Positions 14,821-15,576 of a stretch of 15,576 nt of DNA are shown in pieces. A program made the translations under genes and the position numbers. Position 1 is the first letter of the stretch. Each line of letters opens with the position of its first letter. The notes under the pieces are model-generated. The model did no database searches and was not told the origin of the DNA. It was given only the letters and a program-made list of their open reading frames with translations. This DNA is from UBA1724 sp963632245 (lineage in GTDB: Bacteria; Verrucomicrobiota; Lentisphaeria; Oligosphaerales; Oligosphaeraceae). The stretch covers positions 1-15,576 of the forward strand of contig CAVGTF010000041.1 of NCBI GenBank assembly GCA_963632245.1, given 5' to 3'.

Positions 14821-15576
14821 TTATGCTTCGATTCTAGGGAAAAGCATTCTGAGAATCGCCAGCACGTCGTGTCTATGCTTTGGAGAAAGCATGCCAAAGA
14901 TTCGGAACAGCTCTAATGACAGTGCGGCTTCGTCTTTGCCGATAATCCAATCCCCGGTTTCTTTAGAATCTAAAACTCGTCCAAGTGCATTTTGCTTGAA
15001 GCGAAGTGAGGTAATTGGAAGGCATACATAAAGCATGGCCTGAGTTCCAACCGCACGTTGCTTTTCTTTGATCACTATTTCGGTGTAGATATCATATTTC
15101 CCAAATTTGTGGACAAGCATCGGGTATTGGATCGTCATTTTGAAAAAGTCCATCTGATTTATGGCAACTATTTGGGGGTAGGTACGGGAAATATTCATTT
15201 CCTCCATTTTCTCAAAGGTGTCGGAATCATTTATAGACTCTATTTGCTTGTAGGTTTTGTGGATTTCGTTTTTCTCCAACAGACCTCTTTGCAGGGAATA
15301 AAGTAGAATTTCACTCAATTCGTAGGCGTATTTTATGACCCCCTTATAGTTGACGAAGGTTAGATCGGAAAGTGATGTTTTATAGACGTTCTCACTTTTC
15401 TTTTTTAGATCATAGCCGATTTGCCATTCAACATAGTTTTGCAAACTAAGGGGCGTTTGTCTTACAGCGACAGGTATGCCATATTCACTGAAAGATGAGC
15501 GTGCTTTGATTCGAACTTTACCCGTTGGTTGGGTTAGAGGCAATGATACAAACAACTCCTGGGGAGAGTTGATAAC
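14821..15576 (-). CDS. Unrecognised AT-rich protein, N-terminus beyond window
   Basis: The frame is open from the TAA at 14821 to the window edge, giving 251 visible residues; a TTG at 15555 could be read as a start, but seven sense codons precede it and no ribosome site supports it. I do not recognise the family. The protein is soluble-looking, rich in Lys, Tyr, Ile and Glu, with predicted mixed helix and strand and no membrane segment or signal. A stretch YDIYTEIVIKEKQRAVGTQA followed by a hydrophobic strand loosely resembles nuclease-core arrangements, but no canonical catalytic motif can be assigned. Base composition is clearly AT-richer than all other genes here and codons such as TTA, AAA, ATT and TAT are common, which suggests recent acquisition. 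A defence or mobile-element cargo gene is one possibility among several. Confidence 0.7.
   Translation of the reverse strand, partial: VINSPQELFVSLPLTQPTGKVRIKARSSFSEYGIPVAVRQTPLSLQNYVEWQIGYDLKKKSENVYKTSLSDLTFVNYKGVIKYAYELSEILLYSLQRGLLEKNEIHKTYKQIESINDSDTFEKMEEMNISRTYPQIVAINQMDFFKMTIQYPMLVHKFGKYDIYTEIVIKEKQRAVGTQAMLYVCLPITSLRFKQNALGRVLDSKETGDWIIGKDEAALSLELFRIFGMLSPKHRHDVLAILRMLFPRIEA

Noticed and set aside
15061..15123. Nuclease-like D...E-x-K reading of the AT-rich protein
   Set aside because: The spacing of acidic and lysine residues does not match a canonical PD-(D/E)xK motif, so no restriction enzyme call was made.

Overview
The window carries ten protein genes of a bacterium with moderately high GC (by eye about 60%, with GGC, CTG, TCC and ATC codons dominant). 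No rRNA, tRNA, transposase or CRISPR array is visible. A phenylacetate-CoA-ligase/ACT gene pair, a CE15-type esterase and a 2-oxoacid dehydrogenase complex with its E1 halves fused fit a carbohydrate- and amino-acid-using, probably anaerobic Gram-negative. A member of the PVC group (Lentisphaerota, Kiritimatiellota or Verrucomicrobiota) is my guess, from general family knowledge only; nothing here settles the phylum.

Left part, minus strand (1-6419). Reading leftward, the order is a CE15-like glucuronoyl esterase (5124-6419), then a close-packed series: phenylacetate-CoA ligase family protein (3601-4905), tandem-ACT protein (3104-3541), EamA-type ten-helix transporter (2181-3104), and the start of an FtsK/SpoIIIE DNA translocase that leaves the window at base 1. 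The ACT and transporter genes overlap by one base (TAATG) and FtsK starts 9 bases after the transporter, so the last three genes are probably co-transcribed.

Middle (6420-7679), gene-free and divergent. It holds an array of about five and a half 111-113 bp tandem repeats rich in G/C palindromes, a diverged inverted copy of the repeat core, a cluster of strong palindromes, and the promoter and probable operators of a DeoR-type regulator.

Right part, plus strand (7680-14756). A DeoR-family regulator is followed after 17 bases by a 2-oxoacid dehydrogenase operon in the order E2 (two lipoyl domains, two E3-binding-like domains), E3 (dihydrolipoyl dehydrogenase) and E1 (alpha and beta halves fused in one 831-residue chain). 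The three proteins would form one complex that decarboxylates a 2-oxoacid and passes the acyl group to CoA with NADH formation. Pyruvate is the most likely substrate, but this is not proven. An intrinsic terminator follows, then a YbgC/FadM-type acyl-CoA thioesterase.

Right edge (14821-15576). A distinctly AT-rich, unrecognised gene on the minus strand enters from beyond the window and converges on the thioesterase; it looks like acquired DNA.
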